From Aminicenans sp964648465 (lineage in GTDB: Bacteria; Acidobacteriota; Aminicenantia; Aminicenantales; Aminicenantaceae), in the NCBI GenBank assembly GCA_964648465.1, contig CAZYMU010000002.1, positions 1 through 64,000 of the forward strand: DNA of 64,000 bases, written 5' to 3'. Positions 50,233 to 58,579 of this stretch are shown one piece after another. The notes beneath the pieces were generated by a model. That model was not told where the DNA came from. It saw nothing but the letters and a program-made list of their open reading frames with translations, and made no database searches. The translations under genes were made by a program, and so were the position numbers. Positions within the stretch are counted from its first letter, which is position 1. Every line of letters begins with the position of its first letter.

Positions 50233-50994
50233 TTAAGCTTGGTTCTTACCCTCCAGTTGAGCAATGCGAGCTTTGTGAATTCTGTTGTATTCCTTCCGAA
50301 CCCGACATTCTATTTTTTCACGTAGTTCGTTCCAGTCGTCTCTTTTAAATCTTTTTATAGCTAACGGGGGAAGAATGGTAATCTTTACTCGTCCGGAATG
50401 GTACCAAAAATTGTCCTTTCTTTTTATTTCTGCAGTACCGTCAATTACTATTGGCAGGATGGGTTTTTGTGCGTTGGTCGCAATATGCAGAAAACCCTTT
50501 TTAAAACGCCCGATCTCGGGTTTTGCATGACGACTTCCTTCAGGAAAAATCAGGATGCTGGCTTTTTCTTGTTTGAGGACATCGATGCTTTTATCCAGTG
50601 ATTTGTATGCTTCCTGGGTGTTGGAACGGTTTATCGGTAGATATCCTGCCATTGACATGCACCACCCGAAGAACGGAAATGAGAATAAGAAGCTGGCTGC
50701 AAGAAATTTAAAATGGGTAGGAAGTATTCGTGCGAGGACAATTATGTCGACAGAACTTTTGTGATTGGATATTATTAGATATGACTTTTTGCGGTTAAGA
50801 TGTTCTTTTCCTTCAATGGAGACTCTTATCCCGAGAATCAGAGATAACATTGTAAAGTACCATTTAATCATATAATGGGCCGTTTTCCCTGACCGGTCTA
50901 TGATATGGATTATTGCTATTACAGGAGTTCCTATGATCATTACAGCCACACCTATAAAGAGGAAGCCGAATGTTGAAATGCCGGATATGATCAT
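50233..50994 (-). CDS. plsC: 1-acyl-sn-glycerol-3-phosphate acyltransferase
   Basis: Membrane acyltransferase of phospholipid synthesis. The catalytic NHX4D motif is SNHKSSVDI, and FPEGSRHAKPEIGRFKKG gives the glycerol-phosphate binding motifs. One or two hydrophobic segments precede it. Length 253 aa is usual. It is convergent with the lipid kinase gene, 17 bases apart. Confidence 0.93.
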   Translation of the reverse strand: MIISGISTFGFLFIGVAVMIIGTPVIAIIHIIDRSGKTAHYMIKWYFTMLSLILGIRVSIEGKEHLNRKKSYLIISNHKSSVDIIVLARILPTHFKFLAASFLFSFPFFGWCMSMAGYLPINRSNTQEAYKSLDKSIDVLKQEKASILIFPEGSRHAKPEIGRFKKGFLHIATNAQKPILPIVIDGTAEIKRKDNFWYHSGRVKITILPPLAIKRFKRDDWNELREKIECRVRKEYNRIHKARIAQLEGKNQA

Positions 50995-51236
50995 AGCAGT
51001 ATTTTAGCCGAATAGGATGTATCCTGCAAATTTGATATGGATTTTGCAAATGATTTCAGTTATTCTTTATGTGTCTGCTGCATGATTTACAGGTCATAAT
51101 TTGAAGGAGCGGTAGTCACAGAAAGCATCTGGTGGAAAAATTTGAGGAAGTGATGAGTAAAATGAGGCCAAAAAAATCTAGAGAAGAGGGATGGAAACTT
51201 TATTCAGCTTCTGTGTATAATCGTCTGGAAAGAGGG

Positions 51237-51896
51237 ATGTTCAAGAAGATATTGCTCTTGATTATTGTTTTATTTTCTCTGTTTTTCTCTGTTTTTTCTG
51301 CATCCTTTAAAGAAAAAATTGAGAGCGGGACTCTTTCCATTTTTTTTATGGATGAGAAAGTCGGCTACGAGGAGTATACATGGCAGTCGGATGAGTTAGG
51401 TTATATTCTCACTGTAAAAGGCCGGATGACAAAACCGGTTGTCATGGAGATTGAGCACCTTACGATTCGTCTGGATGAAAGTTTTATCCCTGCCGAATTT
51501 GTTTTTAAAGGCTCAATAAATGGGGTAACACAGGAAGTGTCAAGCTCCATTATAGAGGGGCATGTAGAGAACAGGATTCTTGTTGCAGGCCAGGAACAAA
51601 AGAGTTCTGTCAATGTCAAGCGTAATGCTTTTCTTTTGCCAAATCCGATTTTTTCTCCTTATATGGTTCTGACTAAAAAATTCCGATGCACACTTAAAGA
51701 AAAAGTTGATCTGTCTGCCTATATTATTCCACAGCTTGAGACTTCGTTTACTCTTGAGCTTAAAGAAGATGATTCGTGTTTCCTTATCATGCAAATAAAC
51801 GGCACGCAAATTGACATTGAAACAGATGGTAACGGGAATCTGAAAAGCCTTAATATCCCATTCCAAAACTTGAGAGTGATTCAAGATAATCTTTAG
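51237..51896 (+). CDS. Exported hypothetical protein
   Basis: From the ATG at 51237 the product starts with a clear signal peptide (MFKKILLLIIVLFSLFFSVF, cleavage likely after SAS) and then a soluble beta-rich body of ~195 residues with GTLSIFFMDEKVGYEEYTWQ and LTIRLDESFIPAEFVFKG. This resembles the general fold of exported proteins acting on lipids or lipoproteins, but I recognise no family. An in-frame ATG at 51132 gives a longer form without a leader at its end; 51237 is more likely. Confidence 0.7.
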   Translation: MFKKILLLIIVLFSLFFSVFSASFKEKIESGTLSIFFMDEKVGYEEYTWQSDELGYILTVKGRMTKPVVMEIEHLTIRLDESFIPAEFVFKGSINGVTQEVSSSIIEGHVENRILVAGQEQKSSVNVKRNAFLLPNPIFSPYMVLTKKFRCTLKEKVDLSAYIIPQLETSFTLELKEDDSCFLIMQINGTQIDIETDGNGNLKSLNIPFQNLRVIQDNL

Positions 51897-51915
51897 AAAT
51901 ACAATCAAAAAACGC

Positions 51916-51944
51916 TTGACATAAAGGGAAAATCAATATACAAT
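51916..51944 (+). promoter_or_regulatory. Promoter of the merR-radical SAM operon
   Basis: TTGACA (51916-51921), a 17-base spacer and TACAAT (51939-51944). Confidence 0.7.
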
Positions 51945-51945
51945 C

Positions 51946-51953
51946 GTACGTAC
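51946..51953. promoter_or_regulatory. Candidate operator
   Basis: GTACGTAC is a perfect 8-bp palindrome right after the -10 box, at the expected transcription start, so a bound regulator would block initiation. The downstream tandem-MerR protein is the obvious candidate regulator. Confidence 0.4.
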
Positions 51954-51993
51954 ACTGTCATTAACACTATGGAAGTATGCGTAGAGGAATAAG

Positions 51994-52710
51994 ATGAAAA
52001 AAGTTGTGTTTTCAAAGGATGAGCTTATAGTTAAAGCAAAGACAGCAGAAAAAACTCTTACTGAGTGGGAAAAGATAAAACTGTTAAAACCGGATGGTAT
52101 GACAAACGGTAAGGTCCCTTTTTACAAGGAACATACATTTGAAAAAGTTCTTCATATTAAGAGGCTGTTGGATATGGGCTATGAATTGGGTGATATAAGT
52201 AAGATCATAAGAAAGGTCGGGATGCCCCAGACAGAAAAAACAAGCAGAACTCAGGCAAAGTCGAATGAGTTCCTGACCGTTGGAGGCCTTGCAGAACGTG
52301 TTGGTGTTAGCCCTCGCGCGATTAAACACTGGGAAACTAAAGGCATCATAGAACCTGACATGAGAAGCGAGGGAGGTTTTAGACTGTATTCGGAAATATA
52401 CATCTATTTGTGTAATCTCATTAAAGACCTCCAGCTTTTCGGATATTCACTTGAAGAGATAAAAACTATTTCGGATTTATTCAGAGATTTTCTGGAAATC
52501 AGGACTAACCTGTCAATATACTCCAGGAAGGAAAACGAAGCAAAATTTAATGAAATGCTTCAGGGGATTCAGGCTCTTTTTAGTAAAACAAGGCTCTTGA
52601 AAGAAGGAATGGAACGATGGGATGATTTATTAAAAAAGAAGAAAAAAGAGGTAATGAGCCTCAAAAATCAGAATAAGAAACGCAGTGATTTGATAGGAAG
52701 AAAAAAATGA
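51994..52710 (+). CDS. Regulator with two tandem MerR-type HTH domains
   Basis: The first ~75 residues look like a divergent MerR winged helix (TLTEWEKIKLLKPDGMTNGK ... HTFEKVLHIKRLLDMGYELG). A second, clearer one starts at ~residue 90 (EFLTVGGLAERVGVSPRAIK, HWETKGIIEPDMRSEGGFRLYS). MerR proteins usually carry one such domain and dimerise; two in one chain is unusual. It is the first gene of a two-gene operon and overlaps the radical SAM gene by four bases. Confidence 0.82.
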   Translation: MKKVVFSKDELIVKAKTAEKTLTEWEKIKLLKPDGMTNGKVPFYKEHTFEKVLHIKRLLDMGYELGDISKIIRKVGMPQTEKTSRTQAKSNEFLTVGGLAERVGVSPRAIKHWETKGIIEPDMRSEGGFRLYSEIYIYLCNLIKDLQLFGYSLEEIKTISDLFRDFLEIRTNLSIYSRKENEAKFNEMLQGIQALFSKTRLLKEGMERWDDLLKKKKKEVMSLKNQNKKRSDLIGRKK

Positions 52711-54143
52711 GTAAGATGATTTTTATTGAACCAAAAGCTCCTAATTTACACATATTTTCACAGTATCCGCTACCCAGATTAGGAAGCTATATTTTAGGAA
52801 CTTTAATGAAAAAGAGGGGATGGGATGTTGAAGTGATCTATGAGGAAGTAAGAAAGATAGATTTTGAAGACGTTAAATCTGCGGATATTGTAGGCATCTC
52901 GACGATTACTTCAACTGCACCGAGGGCATACATGATAGCAGATAAAATCAGGCAGATGGGAATTCCGGTTATCATGGGAGGTCCTCATGTCACATTTTTG
53001 ACCGAGGAAGCACTCGAGCATGCTGACTATGTTGTGCGTAAAGAGGGAGAAAAACCTCTCATGGCATTTATTGATGCATGGGAGAAAGGGGCTGATGACT
53101 ATTCTTCTGTCAAAAGTTTATCTTACAAGAAAAATGGGGAAGTTGTACATAATCCTCTCGAACCATTTCTGGATGATTTAGATCAAATTCCATTCCCTGA
53201 TTTTTCGAAGTTTAAAGAAGCAGATAAACATGTTGCCGGCCACAGGACTATTCCAATCCAGACTTCCAGGGGCTGTCCGTATAACTGTTCTTTCTGTTCT
53301 GTGACTGGGATGTTCGGGAGGAAATACAGGTTTCGTTCGGTACAAAGTGTTATCGAAGAATTACGCCAGTACAATGATAAGAAAAATTTTATATTTTTTT
53401 ATGATGACAATTTTGCGGCCAGCCCCAAGCACACAAAAGAATTGTTGGAGGCTATGATACAGGAAAAATTTAAATTTAAGTGGTCGACTCAAGTGAGAGC
53501 AGATGCAGCCAGAGATGAAGAAACAATCAGGCTCATGAGAAAGGCAGGCTGCCGTATCCTGTATATTGGATTTGAATCGGTAAATCCTCAAAGTTTAAAA
53601 GAGATGAAGAAAGAACAGACAGTAGAGAAAATGACTCAGGCGATTAAAGTGATCAGGCGCCATCGGATCCATATTCATGGAATGTTTATATATGGTTTTG
53701 ACGAAGATGATTGGAAGACGGTAAAAAAGACAGTAAGATTTTCCATAAGAACAAAATTAACATCCACACAATTCCTTATTTTAACGCCTTTGCCAGGATC
53801 TGAATTTTATAACAGGATGAGAGCTGAAAACAGAATTTTATTTAATGATTGGGCATTATATGATGCCCATCATGTTGTTTTTTGGCCTTCACGCCTTTCC
53901 CTTTTTCGTTTGCAATGGGCTCAAATTTTCAGCCATAAAAAATTTTATTCCTTGAGGGAGACGATAAAAAAGTTTTTTGAGTGCAAGTGGTTTGACCTGG
54001 CCATTGCTCACTATGCACGAAAATTAAACCGGATGTGGAAGAGAAAAAATAAAACATTTCTCAAAGTTGTAGATTTATTGACAAACAAGAAAGATGCGAG
54101 GATTGAAATAGATTATAGACAAGATATTGCACTGGACAAGTAA
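52707..54143 (+). CDS. B12-binding radical SAM enzyme
   Basis: An N-terminal cobalamin-binding domain (residues ~5-125, with VGISTITSTAPRAYMIADKI and GGPHVTFLTEEAL) precedes a radical SAM core with the CxxxCxxC motif at C190, C194, C197 (SRGCPYNCSFCSVTG). FYDDNF and IGFESVNPQSLKEMKK are typical of this class. Family members catalyse methylations or rearrangements; this one's substrate is unknown. A hopanoid/tetrapyrrole-like role is possible but not shown. It is co-transcribed with the MerR regulator. Confidence 0.9.
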   Translation: MSKMIFIEPKAPNLHIFSQYPLPRLGSYILGTLMKKRGWDVEVIYEEVRKIDFEDVKSADIVGISTITSTAPRAYMIADKIRQMGIPVIMGGPHVTFLTEEALEHADYVVRKEGEKPLMAFIDAWEKGADDYSSVKSLSYKKNGEVVHNPLEPFLDDLDQIPFPDFSKFKEADKHVAGHRTIPIQTSRGCPYNCSFCSVTGMFGRKYRFRSVQSVIEELRQYNDKKNFIFFYDDNFAASPKHTKELLEAMIQEKFKFKWSTQVRADAARDEETIRLMRKAGCRILYIGFESVNPQSLKEMKKEQTVEKMTQAIKVIRRHRIHIHGMFIYGFDEDDWKTVKKTVRFSIRTKLTSTQFLILTPLPGSEFYNRMRAENRILFNDWALYDAHHVVFWPSRLSLFRLQWAQIFSHKKFYSLRETIKKFFECKWFDLAIAHYARKLNRMWKRKNKTFLKVVDLLTNKKDARIEIDYRQDIALDK

Positions 54144-54369
54144 ATTATCAAGGCAGCCGTATAAAGAAGTTACCAAATTGGGACAAAGTTTGAGATCAAA
54201 TTAAAACATTATGCTTGACTCCAGGTTGTAAATAAGTACAAATCGGTTGACTTTTATAACTTACAGTGGATATTTTCTATTGCAAAAGGTATGTCCAGGC
54301 ATAAAATATCTTACCGGAATGCATATTAATTGCAGTATCTTAATGCTAAAAAAGGATGGAATACTTATC

Positions 54370-54397
54370 TTGACATTGATTCAGGCAAATCTATAGA
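54370..54397 (+). promoter_or_regulatory. Probable promoter of accA
   Basis: TTGACA (54370-54375), a 16-base spacer and TATAGA (54392-54397), 37 bases before the accA start. The rest of the 291-base spacer after the radical SAM gene shows no gene. Confidence 0.6.
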
Positions 54398-54434
54398 ATA
54401 GACGAGTAAAATCAATAATTCGTTAAGAAAAACA

Positions 54435-55391
54435 ATGGCGGCAAGAAAAGATTTTTATAAATTAGAAAAAAACATTATCCTTTTAAAGGAGAAGATAGAC
54501 GATCTCGAGGAAAAAGAGGAATCTGGATGGGGAAAAAAGGTTAGTCTGTTAAGAAAGAAGATCGAACAGCAGTGGGCTGAGATCAAACCGCAGCTGACAC
54601 CGTTCAACATTGTCCAGATTGCACGGCATCCAAAAAGGCCCTATACACTGGATTATATGGAGTATCTGACTGAGGATTTTATGGAATTCCACGGGGACCG
54701 TCGTTCTGGAGACGACCCTGCGATCATAGCTGGTTTTGGATCTTATAGGGGCCAGACAACGGCTTTTATCGGCCATCAAAAGGGCAGGACAACCCGATTA
54801 AGAATTGCCAGAAATTTTGGCCAGCCTAATCCTGAAGGCTATCGTAAAGCACTGAGGGTTATGAAACTTGCTGAAAAATTCGGGTTTCCTGTTGTTACAC
54901 TGATCGATACACCAGGGGCTTATCCTGGAATCCAGGCTGAAGAAAAAGGCCAGGCTGAGGCGATTGCATATAATTTAAAGGAGATTTCAAAGCTGAGGGT
55001 TCCTGTGGTTAATGTAGTTATTGGGGAAGGAGGAAGTGGTGGGGCTTTGGGTATCGGTGTTGGCGACGTACTTTTGATTTTGGAGTATTCATTTTACTCT
55101 GTTATTTCTCCTGAAGGATGTGCGGCAATTCTCTGGAAAGACCAGAGTGCTGTTAATCAGGCTGCAGAAAACCTAAAATTTTTGGCCAAAGATTTATTGG
55201 AGCTGGGAATTGTTAACAAGATTATCCCGGAACCTCCGGGAGGTGCACATATAGATTATAAAAAGGTATTCAAGAATGTAGATGAACAGATAAACATGTC
55301 TATGAAAGAAATAAAGCATAAGTCAGTAGAAAACATGCTGGAAGATAGATACCAAAAATTCAGGAAGATAGGAATTTTCGTCGAGAAATGA
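54435..55391 (+). CDS. accA: Acetyl-CoA carboxylase carboxyltransferase subunit alpha
   Basis: Makes malonyl-CoA with AccB/C/D. Family blocks: LTPFNIVQIARHPKRPYTLDY, FMEFHGDRRSGDDPAI, TPGAYPGIQAEEKGQAEAI and the oxyanion-hole region GEGGSGGALGIGVGDV. Length 318 aa is standard. accD is not in the window. Its stop overlaps the hisS start by four bases. Confidence 0.95.
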   Translation: MAARKDFYKLEKNIILLKEKIDDLEEKEESGWGKKVSLLRKKIEQQWAEIKPQLTPFNIVQIARHPKRPYTLDYMEYLTEDFMEFHGDRRSGDDPAIIAGFGSYRGQTTAFIGHQKGRTTRLRIARNFGQPNPEGYRKALRVMKLAEKFGFPVVTLIDTPGAYPGIQAEEKGQAEAIAYNLKEISKLRVPVVNVVIGEGGSGGALGIGVGDVLLILEYSFYSVISPEGCAAILWKDQSAVNQAAENLKFLAKDLLELGIVNKIIPEPPGGAHIDYKKVFKNVDEQINMSMKEIKHKSVENMLEDRYQKFRKIGIFVEK

Positions 55392-56647
55392 CATCAAAGA
55401 CAAAGAATAAGAAAATTTCAGCCATAAAGGGTACGAAAGACATCCTTCCTCAAGAAGCGAAGAAGTGGCAAAGAGTGGAATCAGTTGCCAAGCGAATTTT
55501 TGAACTCTATGGTTATCGGGAAATACGGACACCCGTATTTGAAGCTACAGAACTTTTCGAGAAAGGTACTGGACAGACAACAGATATTGTTATCAAGGAA
55601 ATGTATACTTTCAAAGATAAAGGAGGACGTTCTTTAACCCTGCGGCCGGAGTATACCCCTTCGGTAGTGCGTGCCATCATTGAGAACAGGTTGTATCTTC
55701 AACCTCAACCACAGAGATTTTATTTCATGGGCCCTATGTTCCGGTATGATAAACCTCAAAAAGGGCGTTACCGCCAGTTTCATCAGATAGACATTGAAGT
55801 TTTCGGTGAGAAAGATCCGGCTATTGATGCTGAAATAGTAGAGATGGCAGTTCGTCTTTTTAAAGAATTAAATGTTGTTGATGTGAAACTCATGGTAAAT
55901 TCCGTTGGCTGCAGTAAGTGCCGGCCTCGCTATCTTGAAGCATTAAGACGTAAGGCCAGCGAATACAGAGGCCAGCTTTGTGCGGACTGTCAGAGGAGAA
56001 TTGTAACAAATCCTTTAAGAATTTTTGACTGTAAAGTTGAACTCTGTAATGAAATTTCCCGCAGCTTTCCTAGTATCATTGATTATTTATGTCCGGATTG
56101 TAAGGAACATTTCAGAAAGTTTTGTTCTTATCTGGATCTTTACGGAATAAAATATACTGTAGCGCCCCGCCTGGTTCGTGGGCTGGATTATTACACAAAA
56201 ACCACGTTTGAATTTGTTTCATCGAAATTAGGGGCCCAGGATGCTGTTCTTGGCGGAGGCAGATATGATGATATGATGAAAGCATTTGGGGGTCCGGAAA
56301 TCTGCGGAATCGGTTTTGCCATGGGGCTGGAAAGATTTATTTCGGTTGTACCTTTCGAAGAAGAGAAAGAGGCTTTCCTTTATTTAGCCCATATGGGGGA
56401 TAGAGCAAAAAAGGCGGGAATGGAATTAGCCAGATTCTTGAGGCAGAAAGGGATAGAATGCCTTGTTGAGTACAAAGAGCGGAGCCTTAAGAATCAAATA
56501 AGCCGTGCAAACAAGCTGGGAGCGAAATGGGTCTTGATTGTAGGAGAGGAAGAAGTGCAAAAAGGCCGTTATCAGCTTAAAAATATGACAACTGGCTTAC
56601 AGGAAGAGATTACTAAGGAAGAAATACCTGGCATTCTTTTAGCTTAG
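55388..56647 (+). CDS. hisS: Histidyl-tRNA synthetase
   Basis: Class II synthetase: IKGTKDILPQEAKKWQ at the start, TLRPEYTPSVVRAI, MFRYDKPQKGRYRQFHQIDIE in motif 2, and LVRGLDYYTKTTFEF plus GGGRYDDM for the histidine site. A short C-terminal anticodon domain ends the 419-residue protein. The ATG overlaps the accA stop (ATGA). Confidence 0.96.
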   Translation: MTSKTKNKKISAIKGTKDILPQEAKKWQRVESVAKRIFELYGYREIRTPVFEATELFEKGTGQTTDIVIKEMYTFKDKGGRSLTLRPEYTPSVVRAIIENRLYLQPQPQRFYFMGPMFRYDKPQKGRYRQFHQIDIEVFGEKDPAIDAEIVEMAVRLFKELNVVDVKLMVNSVGCSKCRPRYLEALRRKASEYRGQLCADCQRRIVTNPLRIFDCKVELCNEISRSFPSIIDYLCPDCKEHFRKFCSYLDLYGIKYTVAPRLVRGLDYYTKTTFEFVSSKLGAQDAVLGGGRYDDMMKAFGGPEICGIGFAMGLERFISVVPFEEEKEAFLYLAHMGDRAKKAGMELARFLRQKGIECLVEYKERSLKNQISRANKLGAKWVLIVGEEEVQKGRYQLKNMTTGLQEEITKEEIPGILLA

Positions 56648-56663
56648 TAAAAGGATAGAACAA

Positions 56664-58430
56664 ATGGGGTGCGACACATTGTCAGATTGGAGACGAACAG
56701 TCTATTGTGGTGCTATGCGAAGGAAAGATGCCGGCAGGGAAGTGACCCTTCTCGGTTGGGTCAATAGACAAAGAGACATAGGGAATTTAATTTTTCTCGA
56801 CCTTAGGGACAGAGAGGGATTGACCCAGATTGTTGTAACTTCTGAGAACATAGGGCTTCTCAAGAAAGCAAAGACAATCAGGATGGAATATGTGATTGGA
56901 ATAAAGGGAGTCGTGAGGAAGCGGGAGGAGGGTTCTATAAACCCCAATCTTTCAACAGGAGAGATAGAAGTTGAAGCAAAAGAGCTTAAAGTTTTAAGCG
57001 AGTCTAGGGTTCCTCCTTTTGTGATTTCTGATCCTCCCAATGCGACTGAAGAGCTCCGTTTTAAGTACAGATACTTGGATTTAAGAAGGCCCTCCATGCA
57101 GCGTAGTATAAAGCTCAGGCATCAGGCAGTACTCTGCATTCGCAATTTCCTGAGCAGTAAAGGTTTTTACGAGGTTGAGACTCCGTTTCTTACTAAATCG
57201 ACTCCAGAAGGAGCCAGGGATTACCTTGTGCCTAGCCGGGTGTATAAGGGGAAGTTTTTTGCTTTGCCTCAATCTCCCCAAATTTTTAAGCAGATCCTTA
57301 TGATTTCGGGACTTGACCGTTATTTCCAAATTGTGCGCTGTTTCCGGGATGAAGATTTAAGAACAGACCGCCAGCCCGAGTTTACTCAGATCGACCTGGA
57401 AATGAGTTTTATAGACAGGGAAGAGATTTTTCAAATAGTAGAAGCCATGATGGCTTCGGTTTTTGAAATTATCGGGATAAAGGTTGATGTGCCATTTGCC
57501 AGACTCACCTATAAAGAGAGTATGAAAGCATACGGGACTGACAAGCCTGATCTGCGTTCTGGGATGAAGATAGAGGACTTAACGGAAATTGCTGCCAGAG
57601 TCGATTCAGATGTTATAAAAAGCTCGCTCTCTGCAGGCGGTGTATTAATGGGAATAGCCGTGGAAAAAGGAGAAAGTTTTTCCAGAAGCCGGCTTGAAAA
57701 GCTCAATCAGAATGTAAAAGTCCGTGGAGGAAAAGGTATTATCTGGATAAAAAAGCCAGAAGGGTTTAAGTCTTCCTTGAGAATGGTAGAAAAAGACATC
57801 GATTTGATCTGGCAAAAAATGAATGTGGGAAAGGAAGATTTAGTTTTGCTGATTGCTGATAAGAAAAAGACCGTATTAAAGATATTGGGGGAAATCCGCC
57901 GGTCTCTTATTTCTGAGCAGTACAAAGAACCAGAATTATTTAAGTTCGCATGGGTGACAGACTTCCCGCTTTTTGAATGGAGCGAAGATGAAAACCGTCT
58001 TGTCTCGATGCATCATCCTTTCACTTCTCCCTGGGAGGAGGATACGGAGTTCTTGGAGAAAGAGCCTCTTCGTGTGAGAGCGAAATCATATGACCTTATT
58101 CTTAATGGGATAGAAATAGGAGGGGGATCGATCCGCATTCATAACTTTGACCTTCAAGAAAAGGTGTTCAGGACTCTCGGCCTAGATGAAAGGGAGGTCC
58201 AGGAAAAATTCGGGTTTTTCCTGGAAGCTCTTTCTTATGGGACACCTCCTCACGGTGGGATTGCTCTTGGAGTGGATCGTATTGTCATGTTACTTGCAGG
58301 CCAGGATTCTATACGCGACGTCATTCCTTTCCCAAAGACAACAAGCTCGTTATGTCTGCTCACAAATTCTCCTTCAGAGGTTGATCCAAAGCAGCTCAAG
58401 GATCTCGGATTGAAGAAATCTGACAGATAA
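56664..58430 (+). CDS. aspS: Aspartyl-tRNA synthetase
   Basis: Class II synthetase with the N-terminal OB-fold anticodon domain (VTLLGWVNRQRDIGNLIFLDLRD), the catalytic domain (TPEGARDYLVPSR, FFALPQSPQIFKQILM, RCFRDEDLRTDRQPEFTQID) and the bacterial GAD insertion. It ends with GIALGVDRIVMLL. Length 588 aa is usual. AAGGA precedes the ATG. The order hisS-aspS is common. Confidence 0.96.
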   Translation: MGCDTLSDWRRTVYCGAMRRKDAGREVTLLGWVNRQRDIGNLIFLDLRDREGLTQIVVTSENIGLLKKAKTIRMEYVIGIKGVVRKREEGSINPNLSTGEIEVEAKELKVLSESRVPPFVISDPPNATEELRFKYRYLDLRRPSMQRSIKLRHQAVLCIRNFLSSKGFYEVETPFLTKSTPEGARDYLVPSRVYKGKFFALPQSPQIFKQILMISGLDRYFQIVRCFRDEDLRTDRQPEFTQIDLEMSFIDREEIFQIVEAMMASVFEIIGIKVDVPFARLTYKESMKAYGTDKPDLRSGMKIEDLTEIAARVDSDVIKSSLSAGGVLMGIAVEKGESFSRSRLEKLNQNVKVRGGKGIIWIKKPEGFKSSLRMVEKDIDLIWQKMNVGKEDLVLLIADKKKTVLKILGEIRRSLISEQYKEPELFKFAWVTDFPLFEWSEDENRLVSMHHPFTSPWEEDTEFLEKEPLRVRAKSYDLILNGIEIGGGSIRIHNFDLQEKVFRTLGLDEREVQEKFGFFLEALSYGTPPHGGIALGVDRIVMLLAGQDSIRDVIPFPKTTSSLCLLTNSPSEVDPKQLKDLGLKKSDR

Positions 58431-58444
58431 GAAGAAGAGGAAAA

Positions 58445-58508
58445 GATGAATTTGAGAGTATGGCTGTGCTCCACTCAGATTTTTTAACGCCATCTCCTCA
58501 AATTCATC
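58445..58508. terminator. Long inverted repeat between convergent genes
   Basis: GATGAATTTGAG (58445-58456) and CTCAAATTCATC (58497-58508) are exact inverted complements, with a 40-base loop that can extend pairing (ATGG/CCAT). It lies 15 bases after the aspS stop and 71 bases before the end of the convergent kinase-like gene, so it may serve as a bidirectional terminator. No long T-run follows. Confidence 0.5.
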
Positions 58509-58579
58509 CACTCTCAGATGTTCTATCTAAGTCCTGATTATTGTGATAAGCCGATCAGGGCTAATTATTCAGGAGTGGT

